From NCBI GenBank assembly GCA_023807065.1, contig JAJJLU010003551.1, positions 1 through 55,169 of the forward strand: a stretch of DNA of 55,169 nt, written 5' to 3'. The position numbers and the translations under genes were made by a program. This DNA comes from Isotricha intestinalis (Eukaryota > Ciliophora > Litostomatea > Vestibuliferida > Isotrichidae). The notes under the pieces were generated by a model. The model ran no database searches, was not told the DNA's origin, and saw nothing but the letters and a program-made list of their open reading frames with translations. Below are positions 1 through 9,447 of the stretch, piece after piece; positions within the stretch are counted from its first letter, which is position 1, and every line of letters begins with the position of its first letter.

Positions 1-132
1 AAAAGAAAAGATATTAATAAAAATATATTAGATTATCAATCAATAATATTATATAAATTTTATTCTAAAGCTTGTTCATATGATGGTGATCTTGAAATTA
101 AATTACTGATTTATCAATATATAAATCAATAA
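1..132 (+). CDS. 3' end of a protein-coding gene cut by the window edge
   Basis: Frame 1 is open from the first base and ends at TAA (130-132), giving 43 residues. Codon use (AAA, AAT, TTA, GAA) matches the other genes. The tail includes a run with Cys, Ser, Tyr and Asp (around CSYDGD) before it ends in YINQ. No family can be named from so short a piece. It lies upstream of, and on the same strand as, the coiled-coil gene at 308, separated by 175 bp of A/T-rich DNA. It could be a chance open frame, but 43 open codons in such AT-rich sequence, ending just before stop-dense DNA, fits a real gene tail. Confidence 0.55.
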   Translation, partial: KRKDINKNILDYQSIILYKFYSKACSYDGDLEIKLLIYQYINQ

Positions 133-307
133 AATAAATAACAATTAATGAGTCATAACATTGTTGTTTAAAGTTTTATTCATTAATAAGATATAATATT
201 TTAATAAGCGATGAGTTTCTACTTAAATTATTTATTAATAAAATAAAAATAATTAATTTTAATTCATATATAATCAACTGAAAAAATATATTATAAATTA
301 AAAAAAA

Positions 308-1168
308 ATGTTTTTTACTCCAAATAATTTTTCATCATCTCAAAGATTATATAATTCAAGTTTTTATTCAAATCCAATAATGAAACAACCATCATTTTAT
401 CTTCAACCTTTAAAACAAAATTTTGAAAATTCAATGAATTTAATACCAGAAAATTTAGTAAATAATTTAACAACTGATAAAAATAATACAAATTTAATTA
501 AACATATAGAAAATAATACTTCATTATTAATAGACTGTAATAATGATTTGAAATTAATTATTGATAAATATAATGATAAATTAATTCAAACTGATTTATC
601 AATTCAAAAAATTCAAAAAGAATTTGAAAAATATGAAAATATAATGATTTCTATTATTGATAATTTAAAAATTCAATTTGATATTTTAATTAATTCAAAT
701 AAGAATGAAATTGATATTAATCATTATTCAAATAATTATATTATTTCTCTTGATAATTTCGTTGATGAAATAAAAAATAATTTAGTTAAAATTATGAAAA
801 TTAAAGAAGAAGAATGTATTTCTAATTTAAATGAAATTAATAGTGAATGTGAAGAATTAAAAATATATTTTTATATTGAATTTAAAAAAATAATTGACCA
901 CTTAAAAAGTATAAATGTTAATAATAAAGATAATTTAAATTATGATATTAATGATAAAATTGAAAGAATTATTTTAAAAATAAATAAACTAAAAAATGAA
1001 CTTTTATTCGTTAATATAAAAGATATTAATATTGAAGAAAAAAAAGAAGAAAATAATCAAATAAAAAATACAAACCTAAAAGTAAAGGAAAAAGAGTATT
1101 TTTTCAAATATTTAAGAAGGAAAAGTAAATCAAAAAAATATTTTAAAAAAGAATTTTTTGACCTTTAA
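308..1168 (+). CDS. Coiled-coil protein of unknown function, 286 aa
   Basis: The frame runs from an ATG in an A-rich context to TAA. Residues 1-55 are Ser/Phe/Asn/Pro rich and look unstructured. Residues 60-245 are mostly Lys/Glu/Ile/Asn heptad-like helices, including stretches around IQKIQKEFEKYENIM and KIERIILKINKLKNELL. The last 30 residues are strongly basic (RRKSKSKKYFKK), which could bind nucleic acid, microtubules or acidic lipids. I see no signal peptide or membrane segment. It converges on the opposite-strand coiled-coil gene at 1255-2031, with 86 bp between the stops. I do not recognise the family. A cytoskeletal or basal-body role is possible but is only inferred from the shape. 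Confidence 0.75.
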   Translation: MFFTPNNFSSSQRLYNSSFYSNPIMKQPSFYLQPLKQNFENSMNLIPENLVNNLTTDKNNTNLIKHIENNTSLLIDCNNDLKLIIDKYNDKLIQTDLSIQKIQKEFEKYENIMISIIDNLKIQFDILINSNKNEIDINHYSNNYIISLDNFVDEIKNNLVKIMKIKEEECISNLNEINSECEELKIYFYIEFKKIIDHLKSINVNNKDNLNYDINDKIERIILKINKLKNELLFVNIKDINIEEKKEENNQIKNTNLKVKEKEYFFKYLRRKSKSKKYFKKEFFDL

Positions 1169-1254
1169 TATATAAATATTTAATTTTTATATATTTATGT
1201 AAAAAAAATAATCAAATATTCAATTTATAAAAAACTTAAAAATTAAAATTTTAA

Positions 1255-2031
1255 TTATTTCATAATTCCACAACCAAAAAAACTTAAATCTTGAAAATTT
1301 TCTTCTTTTTCTAAAGAAAATTTTCCTAAATTTTTCATACTTTTTGGATTAATTAAATATTTTTGAAAAAGTTTTTTATTTCCATAATTTAAGCAATTTT
1401 TTCTATTTTGAATTTCTACAATTTTTTTTATTTCTTGATTATCTTCTTTAATTTTTAAATATTGATTGAATAAATCAGAACATTTTTTCATTTCATTATC
1501 ACTTTCAATGTAATCATCAAATTTTCTTTTTTTTTCTCCTAAATCGTCTATTTCATTTGCAAAAATTTGAATATTATTAAATAATTGTTTTTTTTCATTA
1601 ATAATATTATTTAAAGAATCTTTAGAATATTCTAAATTAATAAATTTATTTTTTTTTTTTAGTGTATCAATTTTTTTAATTAAATTTTCATTTTTTGATA
1701 TTTCCTTAATTAATTTTTCTTTAATTTTGAAATTTTCTTTTTTTAAATCTTCTATTTTTTTTAAACCTTCTTGAATGGGAGTTCCAGTATCAAAATGAAT
1801 ATTTTCTTCTTCATTTTTTTCTCCAATTATTAATAATAAAGTATTTATCCAATATTGATATTCTTTCATTATATTTTGTTGAATTGATAATTTTAATTTT
1901 ATTAAGCTTATATTATCATCTCCAATATAATCATTCTGTTTTTTTTTCTTATTTGAATATGAATTTATCATTTCATTAGAAAAAAATGATTTTGGAGTCA
2001 ATGCTCCTCCATTTTGAATTATTGGATGCAT
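1255..2031 (-). CDS. Coiled-coil protein of unknown function, 258 aa
   Basis: Reads from ATG at 2031 to TAA at 1255. Residues 1-40 are a polar head with a basic patch (KKKKQ). Residues 42-72 hold a more ordered helix with aromatic residues (KEYQYWINTLLLII). Residues 85-205 are a Lys/Glu coiled coil with a KKRKFDDY basic/acidic segment. The C-terminus is short and contains Cys and Gly (FFGCGIMK). No catalytic motif or membrane segment is visible. It is transcribed away from the repeat protein at 2294, with 262 bp between the two start codons. I cannot assign a family. Its size and layout would suit a structural or kinetochore/centriole-type subunit, but nothing in the sequence decides this. 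Confidence 0.72.
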   Translation of the reverse strand: MHPIIQNGGALTPKSFFSNEMINSYSNKKKKQNDYIGDDNISLIKLKLSIQQNIMKEYQYWINTLLLIIGEKNEEENIHFDTGTPIQEGLKKIEDLKKENFKIKEKLIKEISKNENLIKKIDTLKKKNKFINLEYSKDSLNNIINEKKQLFNNIQIFANEIDDLGEKKRKFDDYIESDNEMKKCSDLFNQYLKIKEDNQEIKKIVEIQNRKNCLNYGNKKLFQKYLINPKSMKNLGKFSLEKEENFQDLSFFGCGIMK

Positions 2032-2293
2032 TATTTTATTTTATTTTTTTATATTAAAATTAAACAAATTTTTAACATTTTTATGTCTGAAAGTAATATT
2101 ATGAAATTAAACAAAATTTTTAAAAATAAAGATAAAAATAAATAATAATTTAAAAACACCTAAAAAAAAACAAATTTTTCTCTTAAAACAAATTAAAAAA
2201 TTAAAAAACATTGAAAACAAAAAAATATAATAAAAACCATATTTAAATCCAAATAACTTATAAAAAAATTAAAAAAAAAAGAAAAGAAAAAAA

Positions 2294-3838
2294 ATGCTAA
2301 TCCAAAGATTTCTTGAATCCCTTTTAATATTAATCCCTTTAACATACCAACTTCACCATGAATCACACCATGAAGAAAAGACACATGTATTTTTAGTAAA
2401 AACTAATTTAACACGTCAAGAAGTAGAAGACTTATTGAATGGAAAAGGTAACCACACCCACGACAATGACCCGGATGACTTGAATGACCCCTATGATTTA
2501 GATGACCTGAATGACACGGATCATGACTTAAATGACACTGATCATGATTTAAACGACACTGATCATGATTTAAATGATACTGATCATGATGATTTAAATG
2601 ATACTGATCATGATTTAAATGATTTAAATGACACTGATCATGATTTAAATGATACTGATCATGATGATTTAAATGACACTGATCATGATTTAAATGACAC
2701 TGATATTAATGATCCTGATGATCCTGATGATGTTAATGATTTAGATGATCTAGTTAATGATGTTAATCATACTGTGAAAAGTACTACTGCTTTAAAAGAA
2801 AAAAAAGAAGAGAGGAAAAAGCGAAATGGAAAAGAATGTGAGAAAAAAAAGAAGAAACATGAAGAAAAGAAAAAAAATGGTGAAAAAAAGAAAAAAAATG
2901 AGAAAGAAGAAAATGAAAAAGAAAGAGTTCATAAGAAAAGACCTCGAAAAGAGAAAAAAGTGAAAAAACCTAAAAAAGAAAAAAGTAGAAAAGAAGAAAA
3001 ACTAGAAAATGAAAATTTAAATGAAGAATTAGTTGAAGAAGTACCTGAAGAATTAACAGAAAATTTACCAGAAGAAAATCCTGAAAATTTACCAGAAGAA
3101 AATCCTGAAAATTTAAATGAAGAATTAACAGAAAATTCACCTGAAGAATTAACAGAAGTTGTTGAAGAAGAAAATGTAGTTCAAGCCAAAATTTTATTAA
3201 AAAAAAAAGACAAAGAAGAGAAAAAAAATAAAAAATCAAAGGAAGAAAAAAGTAAAAAAAATAAAGAAAAGAAGGAAAATAAAAAAAAAGAAAACAAGGA
3301 AAAAAAAGAACAAAAAAAAGTAAAAAGTGGAAAAAAAAGTAAAAAAACTGAAGAAAATGTTGAAAATGTTGAAAATGTAGAAAATGTAGAAAATGTAGAA
3401 AATGTTGAAGAAATTGCAGAAAATTTACCAGAAGAAAATCCAGAAGAAATTGCAGAAAATTTACCAGAAGAAAATCCAGAAGAATCAATAGTTGAAATTA
3501 CAGAAATTGAAAATCATAAAGTTGAAATTTCAGAAAATGAAATTTCTAATCAAACTGTATTTCTTAAAAAAAATAATAAGAATAATAATAAAAATAATAA
3601 GAATAATAATAAAAATAATAAAAATAATAAAAATAATAAAAATAATTCTTCTGGCTTCTTTAGTTATTTATTTTCCTTCTTTTTACTTTTCATTTTTGTT
3701 TCTTTAATTGTTTATGCTACTCAATATGATAAAATGAAAAAACTTGATTATGAATTTAATTCTGATTCTTTAACTAATTATCTTTTAATTGACCATCATA
3801 AAAAAAATGATGATTATCCTTCGGTTACTGAGTTTTAA
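2294..3838 (+). CDS. Predicted secreted, single-pass membrane protein with Asp/Asn repeats and Lys/Glu-rich stalk, 514 aa
   Basis: A hydrophobic N-terminus (FLESLLILIPL) looks like a short signal peptide. It is followed by a His-rich stretch, then residues about 70-137 made of repeats close to DHDLNDT. Each repeat holds the N-glycosylation sequon NDT: nine copies, plus NLT and two NHT nearby. Residues 160-440 alternate basic Lys/Glu tracts with acidic ENVEN and NLPEENPE repeats. A poly-Asn/Lys run follows, then a transmembrane helix at about 453-476 and a 38-residue cytosolic tail. This is the plan of a type I surface or granule protein. The Asp-rich block could bind calcium (inference). No known family is recognisable. 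The base composition of the repeat is slightly less AT-rich than its surroundings. Confidence 0.8.
   Translation: MLIQRFLESLLILIPLTYQLHHESHHEEKTHVFLVKTNLTRQEVEDLLNGKGNHTHDNDPDDLNDPYDLDDLNDTDHDLNDTDHDLNDTDHDLNDTDHDDLNDTDHDLNDLNDTDHDLNDTDHDDLNDTDHDLNDTDINDPDDPDDVNDLDDLVNDVNHTVKSTTALKEKKEERKKRNGKECEKKKKKHEEKKKNGEKKKKNEKEENEKERVHKKRPRKEKKVKKPKKEKSRKEEKLENENLNEELVEEVPEELTENLPEENPENLPEENPENLNEELTENSPEELTEVVEEENVVQAKILLKKKDKEEKKNKKSKEEKSKKNKEKKENKKKENKEKKEQKKVKSGKKSKKTEENVENVENVENVENVENVEEIAENLPEENPEEIAENLPEENPEESIVEITEIENHKVEISENEISNQTVFLKKNNKNNNKNNKNNNKNNKNNKNNKNNSSGFFSYLFSFFLLFIFVSLIVYATQYDKMKKLDYEFNSDSLTNYLLIDHHKKNDDYPSVTEF
2504..2704 (+). repeat. Degenerate tandem repeat, about 21-24 bp unit, coding DHDLNDT
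   Basis: The unit reads roughly gatcatgatttaaatgaca and recurs about nine times, with synonymous changes (GAC/GAT, ACT/ACG, AAC/AAT) and two insertions of an extra GAT codon. Reading frame is kept throughout. The first copies differ most at third positions and the later ones are more alike, consistent with recent unit duplication at the 3' side. Confidence 0.9.
3357..3480 (+). repeat. Short tandem repeats coding ENV and EEIAENLPEENP
   Basis: About six copies of a 9-bp unit (gaaaatgta or gaaaatgtt) are followed by two near-identical 36-bp units coding EEIAENLPEENP. Similar NLPEENPE units also occur around 3060-3115. The repeats lie in the stalk region of the membrane protein and keep the frame. 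Confidence 0.85.
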
Positions 3839-4011
3839 AAATGTTATTTAAATAAAATCATTTTTTTAGGATTTTCTTAAATTTAATTAGGCAAAATTTT
3901 TAAAAATATTTTTTATTTTTTTATCTCAAATTAAGGTAAATTTTATTATATATATAATTTTTTTTAATATAATATATAATATAATATAATATATGATATA
4001 ATCTTTAATAT

Positions 4012-5328
4012 ATGAACTCCATTATCAATGAAAATAGTATAAATCTAAATTCAAATCATAAATCAAATAATATATTAGGAAAAATAGAAGAAAATAAATC
4101 TAATAAATATAAAAATAATTTTTATTCAAATACAGAAGTTAATAATCAACAAAAAGATATTCATAATTTTTTTGGAATTAATGAAAATCAAATTATGAAT
4201 AATCAAAATATTTTATATAAAAAAAATGGTTTTACTTTTCCTTTTTCATGGCAACAAATTTTAACTTGGATTGTTTTTATTTTAAATTTTACTTTCTTTT
4301 TTATTTTCACTTTTCCAATTTATAATAAAAAACTTAATAAATCTTTTTCAAATATAATATTAATAATATTTTTAATATTAACTTTAATTACTTTATTTTT
4401 TGGTTTTATTTCAACATTTATTGATACTTCAGATAATTTATTTAGGAAAGAAATAGAGAAAAAAAAAATTTTTTTAAAAAATAAGAAGCATTATATTTTA
4501 GAAATTTCAAAAGAAAATCCATTTTGTATAATTTGTTGTAGTAATATATTAGAAAATAGTAAACATTGTAAAAAATGTAATAAATGTATAGAAAATTTTG
4601 ATCATCATTGTAATTGGTTAAACAATTGTATAGGCAAATATAATTATACTTTTTTTTATTCTTTGTTGTTAATTTTGATATTAAATTTCTTCTTCATTTC
4701 TATTATTTGTGCTTATGCTTTTTTTAATTCTTCGAAAAAATCAAAAAAAAAAATCAAATATGTTATTAGTTTAATTATTTCTATTATTGATTTTGGATTA
4801 GGTGTTAATTTAACTTATTTATTTATTTTACATTCTTTTTTTATTTATAAAGGAATTTCTACTTATGAACATATTTTAAGTAAATATAATAATAATGCTT
4901 TAAAAGAAAATAAAAATAATAATAAAAGTGAACAAAGGATTTTAAACAACCAAGAGAAAAATAATTTATTTCCTCTTAAAATAAATGCTAATGATAATAA
5001 TATTATCAATAATAATAATAATGAAGATAATGATAATGTAAATAAAACTAAAGATAAAACTAATTTTCATTCTGATATTATTAAAATAAATCATAAGAAA
5101 AATAGAAATAAAATTAGTTGTAAAGAATTAATTGAAAAATTAGAAAAAATTCAAAAAAAAATGAATCATAAAAATCAAAATTTAACTGATTCAAATACTT
5201 TTCAAACAAATAATATATTTGAAATAAAAAATGAAAAAATAATAATTGATGATATTAATGCAAAACAAAATATTTTTCAATCAATGATCAATGAAATTTA
5301 TAATCCTAATCAAATAAATGAAAATTAA
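4012..5328 (+). CDS. DHHC-type protein S-acyltransferase (palmitoyltransferase), 438 aa
   Basis: Attaches palmitate to cysteines of membrane-associated proteins. The Cys-rich domain at about 170-215 contains the ordered zinc-binding Cys/His residues and the catalytic DHHC at 197-200, followed by the usual [12 protein letters not shown] block. Two membrane helices lie before it (about 80-103 and 110-137) and two after (about 213-235 and 248-275), the standard four-pass layout with the active site in the cytosol. A TTxE-like motif appears as STYE after the last helix. Head and tail are Asn/Lys-rich and probably disordered. The mature family core is intact. The protein substrate cannot be told from sequence, although four genes in this window encode N-termini with Gly2 and, in three, nearby Cys. 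Confidence 0.95.
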   Translation: MNSIINENSINLNSNHKSNNILGKIEENKSNKYKNNFYSNTEVNNQQKDIHNFFGINENQIMNNQNILYKKNGFTFPFSWQQILTWIVFILNFTFFFIFTFPIYNKKLNKSFSNIILIIFLILTLITLFFGFISTFIDTSDNLFRKEIEKKKIFLKNKKHYILEISKENPFCIICCSNILENSKHCKKCNKCIENFDHHCNWLNNCIGKYNYTFFYSLLLILILNFFFISIICAYAFFNSSKKSKKKIKYVISLIISIIDFGLGVNLTYLFILHSFFIYKGISTYEHILSKYNNNALKENKNNNKSEQRILNNQEKNNLFPLKINANDNNIINNNNNEDNDNVNKTKDKTNFHSDIIKINHKKNRNKISCKELIEKLEKIQKKMNHKNQNLTDSNTFQTNNIFEIKNEKIIIDDINAKQNIFQSMINEIYNPNQINEN

Positions 5329-5570
5329 AATAAAAAAGAATTATAATATAAATAAATATATTAAGATATTTTTTATGATATTTAAGTTTTTATATGAATA
5401 ATAATGATTATATATAAAGATAAAATAATTTTATAATTTGTTTCTATTTTTCATTTAATTGTTTTTAAAAAAATACCATAGTTTAATAAAATAAATTTTA
5501 ATATTTTAATTTAATGTTTTATAAAATTTTTTTTTTTAAAATCTACTAAAAGGAATAAAAAATAAACACA

Positions 5571-6311
5571 TTATTTTTTTTCAATACTTTTTTTTCCAAT
5601 AATTCTTAAAATATAAATAAACAAATTAATAACATCAATATATACAGAAATAGCAGCAATCATATAATCATCAATAGAAAACTTATTTCCAAACTTTCCA
5701 CAAATTAACTGAGTATCATAAATAATATAAAAAGAAGCAAATATTCCTCCAATAACATTAAAAATAGTATTATCAATATTAAATCCAATTAAACAAAACA
5801 TTAAAGTTCCAAAAAAAAACATAAAAAAAAGAGAAAAAACGATCCCTCCAAAAATAGTAAAATTAGTTTTTGTAGTTAAAGCATATATTGTTAACCCGAA
5901 TGTACAACCCGCAGTTATTGTAAAAGCTAAAATAATAGATTCAAATTGATATTCATATGTTATAAATATCAAACTAATAGATTCAAAGAAAGTAAATGAA
6001 AAAAGAAGAAAATAATTTAATGGAACTTTTTTTGAATTTATAAATAAAAAAATAAATGATATTATTGATAAAATACCACTCAATAAACTTATTATAAACA
6101 TTTGATAATAATGTTCCATATGAAATTTTATTAATTGATTTTTTATTGTTGGATACTGAGGAATTAATATAAATATTGTTGTTAATATTAATTGAATAAA
6201 TAATATTCCATATACTTTTCTCATAAAATTTATTCTTGTTTTTTCATTTATTTCTTTTTCTTGATCTTTGTCAAATTGCTCATAATCTTCATAATCTTTA
6301 TTTAACTCCAT
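5571..6311 (-). CDS. TMBIM/Bax-inhibitor-1 family membrane protein (LFG-like), 246 aa
   Basis: Reads from ATG at 6311 to TAA. A short acidic N-terminal tail leads into RINFMRKVYGILFIQLILTT, close to the conserved opening of LFG/TMBIM proteins (RxxFIRKVYxxLxxQL). Seven hydrophobic segments follow. The loop YDTQLICGKFG and the last helix with DVINLFIYILRIIG match the family's conserved C-terminal part, including the two membrane-proximal Asp residues (YDTQ and YIDVINL). Members sit in ER, Golgi or plasma membranes and act as calcium leak channels and stress modulators. Size is typical of the family. Which subfamily it belongs to is uncertain, but LFG fits the N-terminal motif better than BI-1 itself. 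Confidence 0.92.
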   Translation of the reverse strand: MELNKDYEDYEQFDKDQEKEINEKTRINFMRKVYGILFIQLILTTIFILIPQYPTIKNQLIKFHMEHYYQMFIISLLSGILSIISFIFLFINSKKVPLNYFLLFSFTFFESISLIFITYEYQFESIILAFTITAGCTFGLTIYALTTKTNFTIFGGIVFSLFFMFFFGTLMFCLIGFNIDNTIFNVIGGIFASFYIIYDTQLICGKFGNKFSIDDYMIAAISVYIDVINLFIYILRIIGKKSIEKK

Positions 6312-6409
6312 TTTTAATTATAAATCCTATAGTTAATAATATTTTTTTTAATTAACTTTTTTATAATTATCTTTATTTGATTAAATTATAATTAAAAAAA
6401 AATTAAAAA

Positions 6410-7531
6410 TTACTTCTTAATATTATCAATAATGAAAGTAATTGTATTGTAATATTTACTTAAAAAAGATTTAAATTCATTTCTTAAATTTAAATTATCA
6501 TTTAAATTACTTTCATCAAAATCAATTCCTTGAAAAAAAGGATGAAAAGGAATATTAATCCATTCCATTCTTTCTTCTTTTTCTTTTTTAAGTAAATAGC
6601 TGATTAAATCTTTAATTTCAGAATTTAAATTATCTTTTTTTTCAAAGATAATATCATTTAATAAAATATTATTAAAAATTTCTTTTTGATCTTTACCTCT
6701 AAAAGGAGGAAATCCATATAAAATTTCATAGCAAAATATACCAAAAGTCCAATAATCAAATTCAATATTATATTTATTTCCTTTAATAACTTCAGGAGGA
6801 ATATATTCATTAGTTCCACATAATTCGTTTAATTCATCTTTATCATTTATTTTTTTTGATAAACCAAAATCAATTAAAATACTTTTTCCTTCTTTTATAT
6901 CTAATAATATATTTTCTGGTTTTAAATCTCTATATATTATTTTATTTTTATGTAAATATGATAAAGCTAAATAAACATCATGTAATATTAATTTTATAAA
7001 CTTTAAAGGAATGTTTTTATTTGATTGTTTTATTAAGGAAAATATATCTATGTTATAATAGGGATAAATTATTATTGGTCTTTTTATATTATTTTCTAAA
7101 GAAATGTTAAAATTATCTATTATTGAAATTATATATTTTGATTTTAATATTTTTAAAAAATTTAATTCTTCTTTTATATGTTCTAATGATTTTGTTTCTT
7201 TTAATTTTTTTTTTGATATTGTTTTTAAAGCATAATATTTATTTTTATCTTCATTTAAAATATAACATTGATATACTTTTGTATAAAAACCTGTTCCACA
7301 TATTCTTTTTACTATATATTCTATATTTTTTTCTTCATTTTTAAATATTTTTGATTTTATATTTTCTTTAATATTGTTATCGTCTCTTTTTTCTATATTA
7401 ATATTAATATTTCCATTTTCACCAAAAGAAAATTTTCTTTCAATTTCTTTTTTATTATTATTATTATTTTCTTTTTTTTCATTAATTGAAGAACAAAGAG
7501 TTCCCATAATCTCTTTATTATTATTTCTCAT
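6410..7531 (-). CDS. Ser/Thr protein kinase, AGC-like, probably N-myristoylated
   Basis: Numbering from the first Met, the kinase domain spans about 75-335. The Gly loop reads GTGFYTKV, the ATP lysine lies in YALK, the catalytic loop is YRDLKPEN (D202) and the metal-binding motif is DFG (D221). The activation segment is CGTNEYIPPE, where the family has CGTPEYIAPE. This CGTxEY form with a HPFF motif near the end points to the AGC group (PKA/PKG-like). All catalytic residues are present. No PH or cyclic-nucleotide domain is visible. The second Met (codon 9, at 7507) gives MGTLCSSINE, a strong myristoylation/palmitoylation signal, so translation probably begins there and places the enzyme on a membrane. 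Confidence 0.93.
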   Translation of the reverse strand: MRNNNKEIMGTLCSSINEKKENNNNNKKEIERKFSFGENGNININIEKRDDNNIKENIKSKIFKNEEKNIEYIVKRICGTGFYTKVYQCYILNEDKNKYYALKTISKKKLKETKSLEHIKEELNFLKILKSKYIISIIDNFNISLENNIKRPIIIYPYYNIDIFSLIKQSNKNIPLKFIKLILHDVYLALSYLHKNKIIYRDLKPENILLDIKEGKSILIDFGLSKKINDKDELNELCGTNEYIPPEVIKGNKYNIEFDYWTFGIFCYEILYGFPPFRGKDQKEIFNNILLNDIIFEKKDNLNSEIKDLISYLLKKEKEERMEWINIPFHPFFQGIDFDESNLNDNLNLRNEFKSFLSKYYNTITFIIDNIKK

Positions 7532-7629
7532 TTAAATATAAAAATTGTTCAGTTTATTTAATAATATATAATAAATAATATTTATCTTAAAATAATATAT
7601 ATAAAAAAAATTTTATTAAAAAAATATTA

Positions 7630-9189
7630 TTATAAATAAATAAGTTTATCAAAACCTTGATGATTTAATTTTCCTTCTTCATAAGTAAGATTCCAAAGAA
7701 AATATTTTGGAGTAAAAAGCATATTAAAAATTCTTTCAAAGCATTTTTTATCAGAAATTTTCCCTAAAAGAATATTATAAATATATCTTTTCATTTTAAA
7801 AATATGTTTCTTGGTAAGAAAATAACAATAATATAATTTCCATTTAAAAAAATGAATATGAGTACTTAATTTTAAATTAATATTTTCATTACTATCATTT
7901 AAATTTGCATTTTCAATATCAACATAATAACTATCATAATATTCAATAACAATTTTTCTTACTCTTTCTCTTTGTCCAAAAATAAAACTATCTTTAATTA
8001 AAGAATCAATTAATTCTTTTATTTTCTTAGAAAATTTTTCTCCATTACTTTTTGCATCTGAAGTTTCTTTTGTTAAATTTAAATAAAAAAATCTAATTAT
8101 CATAACACTTTTATTATATTTACATTTATCTAATATATTAATTAATTTTTTTATCATATGAGAAATATTCTCTTCATTTATTTTATTAATTAATTTAATT
8201 ATTATCATATTTACATTGCTATTTTCAGATAATAATTCAAACATTTCAAATTCTCTTTCATATTTTAAAATAAAATTATCGACTTCATTAATAGAAATAT
8301 CAAATTTAAATATTGATTTAATAAAAGTAGGTTGAATAATATTACAAATAAAGAAATTTATAAGTGAATTACCTTCAATATTTTCTTTATTATAATTAAC
8401 ATTTAATAATTCTTTAAAATAAAGAGAAGTAAAAATAGAATCAGTATAAATATTTACATAAGAAATTGTATAATCACTTAACATATCTAAACTTTCATCA
8501 AATTGATTTGGTTGATTAACAATATATAAAACATAACTTTCATTTCTAATTAAGAAATCTAAATTTGGAAGAAGAAAATATAGAGAATCATATTTTCTAT
8601 TATTTTTATATAAGTAAATATTTTCATATAATTGAGAAAAAAAATCATTAATTGAATTTTTATTATGATTAGTCATTAAGAAAAATAAAATAGTCTTAAT
8701 TTCTAAAGGTTCAAAAATAATAGTGAATAAACTTTCATATTCAATTTTATTATATTGATTATTTTGTTGATAATTTTGAGTGTCCATAACAATATTTCCT
8801 TCATTATCTAAATAATATTGATATGGATTTAAAGCTAAATCATTTAAACCTATTGATTCATCATCAAAGTCTACTAACATCATAAAATTTGTTGTTACAT
8901 TTGTTATGTTATTTTTTACAAATTTTTCTACTATTGAACTAAAATTGTCATATAATATATTTAATCTCTGTTGAAATATGTAACTATTGAAATATATTAG
9001 ATAATCAAAACTTTTTCTTAAAAAATATTTTTCTGCATCTGCTACTCTTAATTTTATTGTTAATACTTCTTTGTAACTAAAATCTATTTCTGTGTTTTGA
9101 TATGTGTCATATAACATTATTTCTATTTTATCGGTTAAGGCTAATTTATTATTTTCATTTTTTTTCTTTGAATTTGGTTTTTGACCCAT
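7630..9189 (-). CDS. Unknown 519-aa protein, possibly N-myristoylated
   Basis: Reads from ATG at 9189 to TAA at 7630. The start MGQKPNSKKK has Gly2 and a basic stretch, fitting N-myristoylation plus electrostatic membrane binding (inference). Residues 15-130 are mixed alpha/beta with conserved-looking aromatic residues. Residues 165-420 are mainly amphipathic helices, including a low-repeat section that could be HEAT-like. The C-terminal 100 residues are rich in Tyr, Phe, Lys and Leu (FFKWKLYYCYFL, FFLWNL-like segments) without a clear transmembrane helix. Unlike many neighbours it carries almost no low-complexity insert, which suggests a folded, conserved protein. I do not recognise a family. 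Confidence 0.78.
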   Translation of the reverse strand: MGQKPNSKKKNENNKLALTDKIEIMLYDTYQNTEIDFSYKEVLTIKLRVADAEKYFLRKSFDYLIYFNSYIFQQRLNILYDNFSSIVEKFVKNNITNVTTNFMMLVDFDDESIGLNDLALNPYQYYLDNEGNIVMDTQNYQQNNQYNKIEYESLFTIIFEPLEIKTILFFLMTNHNKNSINDFFSQLYENIYLYKNNRKYDSLYFLLPNLDFLIRNESYVLYIVNQPNQFDESLDMLSDYTISYVNIYTDSIFTSLYFKELLNVNYNKENIEGNSLINFFICNIIQPTFIKSIFKFDISINEVDNFILKYEREFEMFELLSENSNVNMIIIKLINKINEENISHMIKKLINILDKCKYNKSVMIIRFFYLNLTKETSDAKSNGEKFSKKIKELIDSLIKDSFIFGQRERVRKIVIEYYDSYYVDIENANLNDSNENINLKLSTHIHFFKWKLYYCYFLTKKHIFKMKRYIYNILLGKISDKKCFERIFNMLFTPKYFLWNLTYEEGKLNHQGFDKLIYL

Positions 9190-9447
9190 CTAAATATTAA
9201 TTTATTTATTTATATTTTAAATTTTTTAGATTAATATTTAATGTTCAAAAATTTAAAAAGCTTAGATTTGCATTTAAATTATAAAAAATAATATAATTAC
9301 AACTTAAATTAAATATATAATTTGTTTTTTACTTATAAAGAGATAATCAGAAAATATACACTAAAAAAATTTTACTTTATTTTTAATAAAGAGTAAATTC
9401 AAAAATATAAATTTTCTTTGACCAAAATAAAAATAATAAAATAAAAA

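Noticed and set aside
133..307. C/D-box snoRNA-like signals (GCGATGAG near 208, CTGA near 277)
   Set aside because: The C box has a mismatch, the terminal stem is not convincing, and such short motifs are expected by chance.
2970..3488. Open frames antisense to the Lys/Glu-rich part of the membrane protein
   Set aside because: They read as Phe/Leu/Ser-rich chains, the mirror of GAA/AAA codons, with no domain. Antisense of A-rich coding DNA has few stops. The same applies at 10303-10875, 9580-9822 and 32551-32844.
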